17,367 nt of DNA from an uncultured Oscillospiraceae bacterium. Its GTDB lineage: Bacteria > Bacillota > Clostridia > Oscillospirales > Oscillospiraceae. Each line of letters begins with the position of its first letter. Positions within the stretch are counted from its first letter, which is position 1. A program made the translations under genes and the position numbers. A model generated the notes under the pieces. That model made no database searches. It worked only from the letters and a program-made list of their open reading frames with translations, and was not told the origin of the DNA. Shown here piece by piece: positions 1 through 7,844 of the stretch. The stretch is taken from the NCBI GenBank assembly GCA_910587785.1, contig CAJUOA010000074.1:1-17367 (forward strand), written 5' to 3'.

Positions 1-3000
1 CGGGAGAACTCCGTCATGGTGAAGCCCGCCCTGACCGCCTCCGCCAAGGAGCGCGTCACGGCCATGATCGGGCTGCGGGATTGCGTCCGGCAGCTGATCG
101 ACCTCCAGATGGATGAATATGTCCCCGACAGCGCCATCCGGGAGAAACAGACGGAATTGGACCGGCTCTATGACGCTTTTTCCGCGAAATTCGGCCTTGT
201 CAATGACCGGGCCAACCGTCTGGCCTTTGACCGGGATTCCTCCTATTATCTGCTCTGCTCCCTGGAGGTGCTGGACGATGATGGGCGGCTGGAACGGAAA
301 GCGGATATGTTCACCAAGCGGACCATCAAGCAGAATACCCGCGTCACCAGCGTGGACACGGCGATGGACGCGCTGGCGGTCTCCATCGGGGAGCGGGCAA
401 AGGTGGATATGCCCTTTATGGCGCAGCTGGCCGGAAAATCAGAGGCCGAGCTGGAACAGGAGCTGACCGGCGTGATCTTCCGGGACATCCGCTGTGCCGA
501 AAATCCTGACCATATCCCCAAAGCCTTTGTGGACCTGGACCGTTACCCCCTTGTCACCGCTGACGAATACCTCTCCGGCAATGTGCGTCAAAAGCTCCGC
601 ATGGCCCAGGCCCTCTATGATGTGACGCCGCCCGCCCAGCAGCAGCGCATCCGGCCCAATGTGGAGGCCCTGACCGCCGCCCAGCCCAAGGACCTGGACG
701 CTTCCGAGATCGAGGTGCGGCTGGGGACGGACTGGATCGACAAACGGTACATCCAGCAGTTTATGTATGAGACGCTGAAAACCCCGTCCTATCTGCGGGG
801 GAAAATCAAGGTCAACCACTCCAAGCACACGACAGAGTGGGCCATCACCTGTAAGGGCAGCGTCAGCGACAACGATGTTGCCGCCTACACCACCTACGGC
901 ACCAGCCGTGCCAACGCCTACCGCATCCTGGAGGATTCTCTGAACCTCCGGGATGTTCGCATTTATGACACGGTAGTGGACCCGGACGGGCGGGAACGCC
1001 GCGTCCTCAACGCCAAGGAGACCACCCTGGCCGCGCAGAAGCAGCAGGCCCTCCGGGAAGCCTTCAAGGACTGGATTTGGAAGGACCCCAGGCGGCGGCA
1101 GACGCTGGTGGCGCAGTACAACGAGGAAATGAACTGCATCCGGCCCCGCGAATATGACGGGAGCCGCATCGTTTTCTCCGGCATCAACCCGGAGATCAAA
1201 TTGCAGCCCCATCAGGTCAACGCTGTTGCCCATGTCCTCTACGGCGGCAACACCCTCCTGGCCCATGAGGTGGGCGCGGGGAAAACCTTTGAGATGATCG
1301 CCGCCGCGATGGAGAGCAAGCGGCTGGGCCTGTGCCACAAGTCCATTTTCGTGGTGCCGAACCACCTGACCGAGCAGACCGCCTCCGAATTTCTCCGCCT
1401 CTATCCCTCCGCCAATATCCTCGTCACCACGAAAAAGGACTTTGAGGCCCGGAAGCGGAAAAAATTCTGCGCCCGCATTGCTACCGGGGACTATGACGCG
1501 GTTATCATCGGACACAGCCAGTTTGAGAAAATCCCCATCAGCCCGGAGCGGCAGGAGCGTCTGCTGCAAGAGCAGATTTGGGAGATCACCGATGGCATCC
1601 AGGAGCTGGAGGGCAGCGCGGAGCGGTTCACCGTCAAGCAGCTGGAGCGGACCAAGCGCCAGCTGGAGGCCCGTCTGGAAAAGCTGCAAGCCAACCACCG
1701 CAAAGACGATGTTGTCACCTTCGAGCAGCTGGGTGTGGATATGATGTTTGTGGATGAAAGCGACAACTATAAAAATTTGTTCCTCTACACCAAAATGCGG
1801 AATGTGGCCGGACTTGCCACCACTGACGCGCAGAAGTCCAGCGATATGTTTGCAAAGTGCCGCTATCTGGACGAGATCACCAAGGGGCGCGGCATCGTCT
1901 TTGCTACCGGAACCCCAATCTCCAACTCCATGACGGAGATGTATTCCATCCAGCGTTACCTTCAGTATGACCGTTTGCAGGAAATGGGCATGACCCATTT
2001 TGACAGCTGGGCCTCCCGCTTCGGGGAGACCACCACCGCTCTGGAGCTGGCCCCGGAGGGGACCGGCTACCGGCCCAGGACCCGCTTTGCAAAATTCTTC
2101 AATCTCCCGGAGCTGATGAACCTGTTCAAAGAGGTGGCTGACATCAAGACCGCCGACCAGCTCAACCTCCCCACGCCGGAGGTGGAGTATCACACGGTTG
2201 CCTCCCAGCCTACCACGATTCAGCAGGCCATGGTGAAGGAGCTGTCCCAGCGGGCCAGCGAGGTACACACCGGGCGGGTGGACCCGCGCAGGGACAACAT
2301 GCTCAAGATAACCTCGGATGGCCGCAAGCTGGGGCTGGACCAGCGTGTGATCGACCCCATGCTCCCCGATGAACCGGGAACCAAAGTCAACTGCTGCGTG
2401 GAGAATATCCTGCAACAGTGGCGGGACGGGGACGGCGGGAAGCTGACACAGCTGGTATTCTGCGATATTTCCACACCCAAAGCCGCCCCTTCCAAGCGGA
2501 CGGTAAAAGGGGCTGGGGATAAGCTGGACAACCCCACCCTCCACATGCTGGAGAGCGCCATCCCGCTGGAGCCGGAAAAGCCCTTCACCATCTATGAGGA
2601 CATCCGGCAGAAGCTCATTGCCGGGGGGATGCGCCCCGAACAGGTGGCCTTTATCCATGAGGCCAAAACCGATGTGCAGAAAAAGGAGCTGTTCGCCAAA
2701 GTCCGCTCCGGTCAGGTGCGCGTCCTCATGGGCAGCACCTTCAAAATGGGCGCTGGCACCAACGTCCAGGACAAGCTGATCGCGCTCCATGACCTGGACT
2801 GTCCCTGGAGGCCCCGCGACCTGACCCAGCGTAAGGGCCGCATTGAGCGCCGGGGCAACGACAACAAGAAAGTACATGTGTACCGCTATGTCACGGAAGC
2901 GACCTTCGATGCCTACCTCTGGCAGACTGTGGAGAACAAGCAAAAATTCATCTCGCAGATCATGACCAGCAAATCTCCGGCCCGGACCTGTGAGGATGTG

Positions 3001-3909
3001 GACGAGGCGGCGCTGTCCTATGCGGAGATCAAAGCCCTGTGCGCCGGAGACCCCCGTATCAAGGAGCGCATGGAGCTGGATGTGGATGTGTCCAAGCTCA
3101 AGATTATGAAGTCCGCCCACCAGAGCCAGCAGTTCCAGATGGAGGACAATCTTCTGAAATATTTCCCGGAGCAGATCGCCCAGCACCAGGGCTTCATCAA
3201 GGGCCTGGAGGCCGATATGAACACCCTGGCGGAGCATCCGCATCCTCTGGTAGTCAAGGAAAAGCCCTCCCCGGCCCAGGGTGAGCAGGCGGAAGCGGGG
3301 ACGGAGGCCCCGGCTGTCCAGACGGAGGCCGCAGAAGGTCCCGCCGCTGCTGTGGAGACGATGCAGGGTTTCGCCGGGATGGTGGTGCAGGGGCAGACCT
3401 TCACCGACAAGGAGGAGGCGGGCAAGGCGCTCCTGTCGGCGTACATGACCGCAGATGTGGCGGAGCTGGCGGAGATCGGCAGCTACCGGGGCTTTACCAT
3501 GTTCACCGAGGTCCGCAACTTCCAGCGTGAGCTGGTGCTGAAAGGCGAGATGACCCACCGTACCCCGCTGGGGACCGACCCCTTTGGCGCACTGGCCCGT
3601 ATCGACCACACCCTTGCCAAGATACCGGAGCGGTTGGCGGCAGTCAAGGTCCAGCTGGAAAATCTTTTTGACCAGCGGGAAGCGGCAAAAGCCGAGGTCG
3701 GCAAACCGTTCCCACGGGAGGACGAGCTGAAGGAGAAGTCCGCCCGCCTCGCGGAGCTGGATGTGCTGCTGAACATTGACGGCGGGGCGCGTCCGTTGGA
3801 GGACATTGCCAAAAGCCCCCGCCCCTCCGTGCTGGACGGCTTGAAGCGTCCCCTGCCGCCCAGGACGAAAGCGCCCGATAAATCCAAGCGCCCCCAGCAG
3901 GAGCGTTGA
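1..3909 (+). CDS. SNF2-type helicase of a conjugative element (5' end missing)
   Basis: The frame is open to the first base of the window, so the ATG at 16 is probably internal and the protein starts upstream. Counting from that ATG, helicase superfamily 2 motifs appear in order: Walker A GAGKT (about 420-424), a DESD box (580-583) in place of DEAD/DEAH, ATGTP as motif III (630-634), and motif VI QRKGRIERRG (938-947). An Ala/Glu/Pro-rich linker lies around residues 1080-1120, before a charged C-terminal domain. In related elements such proteins are often over 2000 aa, with an N-terminal DNA methylase-like part, which would lie upstream. It heads the mobilization operon (DUF3849 protein, MobC, relaxase), so a role in processing or protecting transferred DNA is inferred. 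The helicase fold is clear; the biochemical job is not established. Confidence 0.88.
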   Translation, partial: RENSVMVKPALTASAKERVTAMIGLRDCVRQLIDLQMDEYVPDSAIREKQTELDRLYDAFSAKFGLVNDRANRLAFDRDSSYYLLCSLEVLDDDGRLERKADMFTKRTIKQNTRVTSVDTAMDALAVSIGERAKVDMPFMAQLAGKSEAELEQELTGVIFRDIRCAENPDHIPKAFVDLDRYPLVTADEYLSGNVRQKLRMAQALYDVTPPAQQQRIRPNVEALTAAQPKDLDASEIEVRLGTDWIDKRYIQQFMYETLKTPSYLRGKIKVNHSKHTTEWAITCKGSVSDNDVAAYTTYGTSRANAYRILEDSLNLRDVRIYDTVVDPDGRERRVLNAKETTLAAQKQQALREAFKDWIWKDPRRRQTLVAQYNEEMNCIRPREYDGSRIVFSGINPEIKLQPHQVNAVAHVLYGGNTLLAHEVGAGKTFEMIAAAMESKRLGLCHKSIFVVPNHLTEQTASEFLRLYPSANILVTTKKDFEARKRKKFCARIATGDYDAVIIGHSQFEKIPISPERQERLLQEQIWEITDGIQELEGSAERFTVKQLERTKRQLEARLEKLQANHRKDDVVTFEQLGVDMMFVDESDNYKNLFLYTKMRNVAGLATTDAQKSSDMFAKCRYLDEITKGRGIVFATGTPISNSMTEMYSIQRYLQYDRLQEMGMTHFDSWASRFGETTTALELAPEGTGYRPRTRFAKFFNLPELMNLFKEVADIKTADQLNLPTPEVEYHTVASQPTTIQQAMVKELSQRASEVHTGRVDPRRDNMLKITSDGRKLGLDQRVIDPMLPDEPGTKVNCCVENILQQWRDGDGGKLTQLVFCDISTPKAAPSKRTVKGAGDKLDNPTLHMLESAIPLEPEKPFTIYEDIRQKLIAGGMRPEQVAFIHEAKTDVQKKELFAKVRSGQVRVLMGSTFKMGAGTNVQDKLIALHDLDCPWRPRDLTQRKGRIERRGNDNKKVHVYRYVTEATFDAYLWQTVENKQKFISQIMTSKSPARTCEDVDEAALSYAEIKALCAGDPRIKERMELDVDVSKLKIMKSAHQSQQFQMEDNLLKYFPEQIAQHQGFIKGLEADMNTLAEHPHPLVVKEKPSPAQGEQAEAGTEAPAVQTEAAEGPAAAVETMQGFAGMVVQGQTFTDKEEAGKALLSAYMTADVAELAEIGSYRGFTMFTEVRNFQRELVLKGEMTHRTPLGTDPFGALARIDHTLAKIPERLAAVKVQLENLFDQREAAKAEVGKPFPREDELKEKSARLAELDVLLNIDGGARPLEDIAKSPRPSVLDGLKRPLPPRTKAPDKSKRPQQER

Positions 3910-3982
3910 CCGTCAGGCGGGGCCGCCCCCGCCTGACTTCTCTTATCACAAATCCGATCACAATGAAATGGAGGTTTTCATC

Positions 3983-4894
3983 ATGGTTAAAACGCCGATC
4001 TACCGTCACTCCGGCACATATGCCCAGGAGCATGACGAGCTGAAAAAATACTTTGCCTCCCATAACGCACATATGGCCTGCAAAGAGGCCATCGGGCAGG
4101 CCATCGCTGACCACCACCGCAACAACATTCTGAGCCGGGACGCCGCCAAGGAAGTCATTGCGGAATTTGGCATTGACCGCACGCTGTATGTCCTTGCCGC
4201 CACCATCCGGGCCAAGGACAGCGATGGGCGCATTGACCAGGACAACAAGGCGTGGGCGCGGGCGTTCCCGCTGGTGGAGGATATGGACACCCACGGGCGG
4301 GACCGGACTATGGAGCTGGAAATTTACCGGTCCCACCCCGGCCTCATTGACATCTTTGCACATATGGTCCGGGATGAAGCGTCTCTCTCCCTCCCCATCT
4401 ACCGGGGGACCTACGATCTGGCAAAGGAGACCGGGGAGCTGGCGGAGTATCGGATGTCCCGCCGCGTCAATTTGCTTTGCCAGGAGGAAATTGATGATGC
4501 CGTCAGCGCAGGCTGGGACGGGATGCACGTTGCCCCTGACGCGGTGAAGGCCGTACTGGAACGCTTCGGCCCGGAACGTGTTGCCTATGTGCTGGCAAAC
4601 ACCGTCCAGCAGAAAGAATGGGAGGATCGCTTTTCCGGCGCTAATGTGTCGTGGGCCAAGACCGTTCCCCTGTTCGTCCCCCCGGAGAAACGGGCCTACT
4701 GCACCGCCAGGAGCCACCCCGCCAAGCTGGACGAGTTCATCACCGTGGCCCGGAAGGAAATGCTCCAGATGGAACAGGAGTGCGGCCAGCCTGCCAAGCG
4801 GCGCTCCGTGCGGAAGAAATTGCAGAAGCAGCCTGACGCTCCCGCCGCCCCCAGCGTCCCCGGCAAATCCAAGTCCAAGGGGCAGGAGCGGTGA
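3983..4894 (+). CDS. Tandem DUF3849-domain protein
   Basis: This protein of about 303 aa has no known biochemical function but belongs to a family common in clostridial conjugative elements (DUF3849). I chose ATG 3983 because GGAGG at 3970-3974 lies 8 nt upstream; the ATG at 3968 overlaps that site and has none of its own. The sequence is an internal duplication. Each half begins PIYR (residues about 4 and 137), followed by a Y..E..EL..Y..S pattern, a conserved Cys (CKEAI and CQEEI), FG.+R..YVLA, an N..WA+..P stretch, and a SHP or HPA segment. The C-terminal 30 residues are Lys/Pro/Ala rich. It has no signal peptide or membrane segment. The gene lies 73 nt after the helicase and overlaps mobC by 4 nt, which indicates co-expression with the mobilization genes. 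Confidence 0.75.
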   Translation: MVKTPIYRHSGTYAQEHDELKKYFASHNAHMACKEAIGQAIADHHRNNILSRDAAKEVIAEFGIDRTLYVLAATIRAKDSDGRIDQDNKAWARAFPLVEDMDTHGRDRTMELEIYRSHPGLIDIFAHMVRDEASLSLPIYRGTYDLAKETGELAEYRMSRRVNLLCQEEIDDAVSAGWDGMHVAPDAVKAVLERFGPERVAYVLANTVQQKEWEDRFSGANVSWAKTVPLFVPPEKRAYCTARSHPAKLDEFITVARKEMLQMEQECGQPAKRRSVRKKLQKQPDAPAAPSVPGKSKSKGQER

Positions 4895-5235
4895 AGGCCC
4901 CGAACCGTGAGCGGGAGGTCCAGCTGAAATTCCGCGTCACCCCAGAGGAGCGGGCGCTGATCGGGCGGAAGATGGAACAGCTCGGCACTACCAACATGGC
5001 GGCATATCTCCGCAAAATGGCCGTGGACGGCTATGCGGTCAACCTGGAATTGCCGGAGCTGCGGGAGATGGTCTCCCTGCTGCGCCGGTCCAGCAACAAC
5101 CTCAACCAGCTTACACGCCGCGTCCATGAGACAGGCCGTTTCTATGACGCGGACCTGGAGGAGCTGCGGCAGAGCTATGACAGGCTGTGGGATGCGGCGC
5201 AGAAGATATTGACCGCCCTGGCAAAGTTAGAATGA
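4891..5235 (+). CDS. mobC: MobC-like relaxosome accessory protein
   Basis: This 114-aa protein matches the MobC type of plasmid mobilization accessory protein. These bind near oriT as ribbon-helix-helix-like dimers and help the relaxase open the nick site. The N-terminal segment VQLKFRVTPEERALIG followed by MAAYLRKMA is the typical strand plus helices. The segment LLRRSSNNLNQLTRRV (about 65-80) is the hallmark MobC C-terminal region. The start is GTG at 4891, overlapping the upstream TGA by 4 nt with AGGAG only 2 nt away, so translational coupling is likely. The next ATG (4972) would remove the DNA-binding strand. The relaxase gene follows 16 nt after the stop. Confidence 0.85.
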   Translation: MKAPNREREVQLKFRVTPEERALIGRKMEQLGTTNMAAYLRKMAVDGYAVNLELPELREMVSLLRRSSNNLNQLTRRVHETGRFYDADLEELRQSYDRLWDAAQKILTALAKLE

Positions 5236-5251
5236 CGGGGAGGGATTCATC

Positions 5252-6670
5252 ATGGCAACCACCCGCATTATGTCCCTGCACACCGGCAAGGGCCGGAGCG
5301 TGGGCAAGGCCATCCGTGACATCATTGACTATGTGGAGAACCCGGACAAGACGGACGGCGGCAGGCTGATCTCCAGCTATCAATGTGACAGCAGGAGCGC
5401 CGATGCAGAGTTTCTGCTGTCCAAGCGGCAGTATCAGGCCAGGACCGGCAGGCAGCGCGGGGCCGATGATGTGATCGCCTATACCATCCGGCAGTCCTTC
5501 GTCCCCGGCGAGATCACCCCGGAGGAGGCCAACCGCCTGGGCTATGAGCTGGCGCGGCGCTTTACCAAAGGGAAACACGCCTTTATCGTCTGTACCCATG
5601 TGGACAAGGCCCACATCCATAACCACATCATCTGGAACTCCACCAGCCTGGACCACGACCGGAAATTCCGGGACTTCCTCGGTTCCGGGAAAGCGGTGCG
5701 GCGGCTCAACGACACCATCTGCATCCAGAACGGCTACTCCATCGTGGCAAATCCCAAGCGCCGGGGCAAGAGCTACAACAAGTGGATGGGCAGTAAGCCG
5801 CCCTGCCAGCGGGACCAGCTCCGCATGGCGATTGATGCCGTCCTCGCGCAGAAGCCCGCCGACCTGGATGCCCTGCTGAAGCTGCTGCGGGAGGCTGGCG
5901 TTGAGGTCTCGCCCCGTGGAAAATCCGTCCGGCTGAAGCTGCCGGGAGGAAAACGGTTCGTCCGGCTGGACGAGGACAGCATGGGCGCGGACTACTGCAT
6001 CGCCGCGCTGCTGGCTGTTCTCGCTGGTGAAAAAAAGCACACTCCGCTTTCAAAGAATATCCGCCGCGCAGATCCGCCGAAGGTAAATCTGCTGGTGGAT
6101 ATTCAAGCCAAGCTCCAGGCTGGCAAAGGCGCAGGGTACGCACGATGGGCCAGGACCTTCAATCTCAAACAGATGGCGCAGACGCTGAATTATCTGACGG
6201 AGCATGGCCTTTTGGACTATGCCGACCTGACCGCCAAAGCGGACGAGGCCACCGGGCGCTATCACGAATTGTCCGCCAGGATCAAGGCGGCGGAGCAGCG
6301 CATGGCGGAGATCGCCGTGCTGAAAACGCACATCATCAACTACGCCAAGACCCGCGATGTCTATGTGGCCTACCGCAAGGCCGGGTACTCCAAAAAATTC
6401 AAGGCCGAGCATGAGAGCGAGATACTGCTGCATCAGGCGGCGAAGAACTTTTTTGATGAATCCGGGCTGAAAAAGCTGCCCACCGTCAAGAGCTTGCAGG
6501 CCGAATATGCCGCGCTGCTGGCAGAAAAAAAGACGGCCTATGCCGACTACCGCAAGGCGCGGGACGATATGAAGGAGCTGCTGACCGTCCGGGCCAACGT
6601 GCAGAAGCTCATGGGCTATGAGGCCCAGGAGCATGAAAAAGAAGCGGACCGCCGGGAGGAGGAACGCTGA
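5252..6670 (+). CDS. MOBP-type relaxase (mobilization nuclease)
   Basis: This 472-aa protein is the DNA strand transferase that would nick oriT, stay bound to the 5' end and lead the strand into the recipient. The three-histidine metal motif is clear: H116-V-D118-K-A-H121-I-H123-N-H125. Tyr27 in the segment IIDYVENPDKT is the best candidate nucleophile, judging by its position in related clostridial relaxases. The N-terminal half (about 1-250) is the relaxase domain. Residues about 320-472 are rich in Ala, Glu, Lys and Arg and look helical, with coiled-coil tendency. GGGGAGGG at 5237-5244 lies 7 nt before the ATG. It is the last gene of the helicase-DUF3849-mobC-relaxase operon and is followed by a strong hairpin region. 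Confidence 0.92.
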   Translation: MATTRIMSLHTGKGRSVGKAIRDIIDYVENPDKTDGGRLISSYQCDSRSADAEFLLSKRQYQARTGRQRGADDVIAYTIRQSFVPGEITPEEANRLGYELARRFTKGKHAFIVCTHVDKAHIHNHIIWNSTSLDHDRKFRDFLGSGKAVRRLNDTICIQNGYSIVANPKRRGKSYNKWMGSKPPCQRDQLRMAIDAVLAQKPADLDALLKLLREAGVEVSPRGKSVRLKLPGGKRFVRLDEDSMGADYCIAALLAVLAGEKKHTPLSKNIRRADPPKVNLLVDIQAKLQAGKGAGYARWARTFNLKQMAQTLNYLTEHGLLDYADLTAKADEATGRYHELSARIKAAEQRMAEIAVLKTHIINYAKTRDVYVAYRKAGYSKKFKAEHESEILLHQAAKNFFDESGLKKLPTVKSLQAEYAALLAEKKTAYADYRKARDDMKELLTVRANVQKLMGYEAQEHEKEADRREEER

Positions 6671-6688
6671 TTTCTCCACCGTACCGGA

Positions 6689-6750
6689 GGGCCGCAGGCC
6701 CGACAAAAAGCGTTCCGCAGGAACGCGCAGCCAGCTCCAGAATGGAGCTG
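6689..6750. repeat. Three consecutive triloop hairpins (GCA, GCA, GAA)
   Basis: Three perfect inverted repeats with 3-nt loops follow each other. GGGCC-GCA-GGCCC is at 6689-6701, GCGTTCC-GCA-GGAACGC at 6710-6726, and CAGCTCCA-GAA-TGGAGCTG at 6732-6750. The first two share the core CCGCAGG. GNA triloops closed by C-G are known to form very stable hairpins in single-stranded DNA, so a role in the transferred strand is possible but inferred. Confidence 0.65.
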
Positions 6751-6787
6751 TTCAAAGGGGTTTGGGGGCGCTGCCACCAACAAGCAG

Positions 6788-6823
6788 ATTGGACCTCCCG
6801 CCCACGGCGGGAGGTCCAATTTT
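6788..6823 (+). terminator. Rho-independent terminator of the relaxase operon
   Basis: A perfect 15-bp stem (6788-6802 with 6806-6820) has a CAC loop and runs into TTTT at 6820-6823. Position and shape fit the end of the mobilization operon. The T run is short, and a second perfect 10-bp stem (6824-6844, one-base loop) follows at once, so the structure may do more than terminate. Confidence 0.6.
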
Positions 6824-6990
6824 GCATCGTGGGTCCCACGATGCCCTGCTTGCCCGTTTCTCCAAACCCCCGTTTTGGCCGCTACTCCACTGAATCAGGG
6901 GAATTTACTATTGTCTAACTGGTCAGCTATTCGGGCCGAAGACTTCAATAAAATATATCCGTTCGCCATCGGATGTTTCAAATGCCTCTT

Positions 6991-7025
6991 TTTCTGTAAA
7001 ATATAGAGATACCATATTACAGAAA
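6991..7025. promoter_or_regulatory. Operator-like inverted repeat before the serine recombinase
   Basis: TTTCTGTAA at 6991-6999 and TTACAGAAA at 7017-7025 are perfect 9-bp inverted arms around an AT-rich 17-bp centre. The right arm overlaps the start of the AAAGGGG ribosome binding site (7023-7029), and AT-rich -10-like sequences lie in the centre. It could be an autoregulatory binding site of the recombinase, or an RNA hairpin masking its ribosome binding site. Confidence 0.55.
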
Positions 7026-7036
7026 GGGGCCGAAGT

Positions 7037-7660
7037 ATGACAGAGACAACTTACGGCTATGTCCGGGTATCTACCCAAGAACAAAATGAGGCCCGTCAGC
7101 TTGCCGCTATGCAGGAATTTGGCGTGGCAGAAAAAAACATTATTATAGAAAAACTGTCGGGAAAAGACTTCAACCGCCCGTGCTATCAGCGGCTGGTCCG
7201 GGCACTGCGGCCAGGGGATGTGCTGGTGGTCAAAAGCATTGACCGGCTGGGCCGGAACTACGATGAAATTCTGGAGCAATGGAGCGTCATCACCAAAAAG
7301 CGGAAAGCCGCCATCGTGGTGCTGGATATGCCTTTGCTGGACACCCGGCAGGGGCGCGATCTGACCGGAACGCTGATTGCGGACATTGTCCTCCAGCTTC
7401 TCAGCTATGTAGCGCAGACGGAGCGGGAAAACATCCGCCAGCGGCAGGCGGAGGGCATTGCGGAAGCGAAAGCCAAAGGGGTACGCTTTGGCCCGCCATG
7501 CCACACATTGCCGGATAGTTTTGAAGAATTGCGGCAGGCGTGGCGGGGCAGGCGGATGACGCTGCGGGCGGCGGCGGAAGCCTGCGGCATTCCCAAATCC
7601 ACATTCCGTGACGCTGCCCTCCGCGCTGAGATGGCTGTAAACTGCGCGGAGACAAAATAA
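7037..7660 (+). CDS. Small serine recombinase (resolvase/invertase type)
   Basis: This 207-aa protein has the resolvase catalytic fold first: YGYVRVST with nucleophile Ser12, then SIDRLGRN (about 73-80), the catalytic-domain segment TLIADIVLQLLSYVAQTERE and the long E helix. A C-terminal helix-turn-helix follows (about 170-200, MTLRAAAEACGIPKSTFRDA). Length and domain order match resolvases and invertases, not IS607 TnpA, which has its HTH first. It would cut and rejoin DNA at a short palindromic site through a 2-bp staggered break. AAAGGGG at 7023-7029 lies 7 nt before the ATG. Two 30-bp palindromes just downstream (7663, 7778), each with a central AT, are candidate recombination sites. It sits between the conjugation operon and the flagellin cassette, so it may have brought in or may rearrange the cassette; that link is inference. 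Confidence 0.88.
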   Translation: MTETTYGYVRVSTQEQNEARQLAAMQEFGVAEKNIIIEKLSGKDFNRPCYQRLVRALRPGDVLVVKSIDRLGRNYDEILEQWSVITKKRKAAIVVLDMPLLDTRQGRDLTGTLIADIVLQLLSYVAQTERENIRQRQAEGIAEAKAKGVRFGPPCHTLPDSFEELRQAWRGRRMTLRAAAEACGIPKSTFRDAALRAEMAVNCAETK

Positions 7661-7662
7661 AT

Positions 7663-7692
7663 CTGGACGGTATTGTATACTTATCCGTCCAG
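7663..7692. repeat. 30-bp palindrome, copy 1 (candidate recombinase site or operator)
   Basis: CTGGACGG and CCGTCCAG are perfect 8-bp arms around a 14-bp centre containing TATAC, with AT at the exact midpoint (7677-7678). It begins 2 nt after the serine recombinase stop codon. It is not followed by a T run, so it is not a typical terminator. It matches copy 2 at 20 of 30 positions without gaps. Confidence 0.6.
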
Positions 7693-7777
7693 GGGGATTT
7701 CAAGGATTTTCACCTTTGTTCTGTATTACATATCGACATGAGCCGTGGAGAAATAAGACTTTTTGAAAAAATATTTT

Positions 7778-7807
7778 TTGGACGGGGTTTTATACAACCT
7801 CGTCCAA
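7778..7807. repeat. 30-bp palindrome, copy 2 (candidate recombinase site or operator)
   Basis: TTGGACG and CGTCCAA are the outer arms, and pairing extends inward (GGTT with AACC, one G-T step). TATAC is in the same register as in copy 1, and the midpoint AT is at 7792-7793, 115 bp from the midpoint of copy 1. It lies 20 nt before the ribosome binding site of the TnpB-like gene and covers a TATACA that could be a -10 box, so repressor binding is the alternative reading. Confidence 0.6.
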
Positions 7808-7844
7808 ATTTTTGATGTTTCGGATAAAAGGAGGCGGACCTGTG

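Larger units (their letters stand above)
6671..7036. other. Gene-free, hairpin-dense region after the relaxase
   Basis: I see no credible gene in these 366 bases; the frames that cross them ignore the palindromes and lack ribosome binding sites. The stretch holds six short perfect stems, a terminator-like hairpin, a possible outer pairing that closes two of them, and, at its right end, the operator-like inverted repeat of the serine recombinase gene. The position directly after the relaxase makes it a candidate for oriT, a single-strand origin, or a structured RNA, but no nic site can be assigned. Confidence 0.6.

Noticed and set aside
439..3609. 1056-aa open frame on the minus strand inside the helicase gene
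   Set aside because: It is opposite a gene with clear helicase motifs; the length comes from high GC in the sense codons, and no start signal or family is seen.
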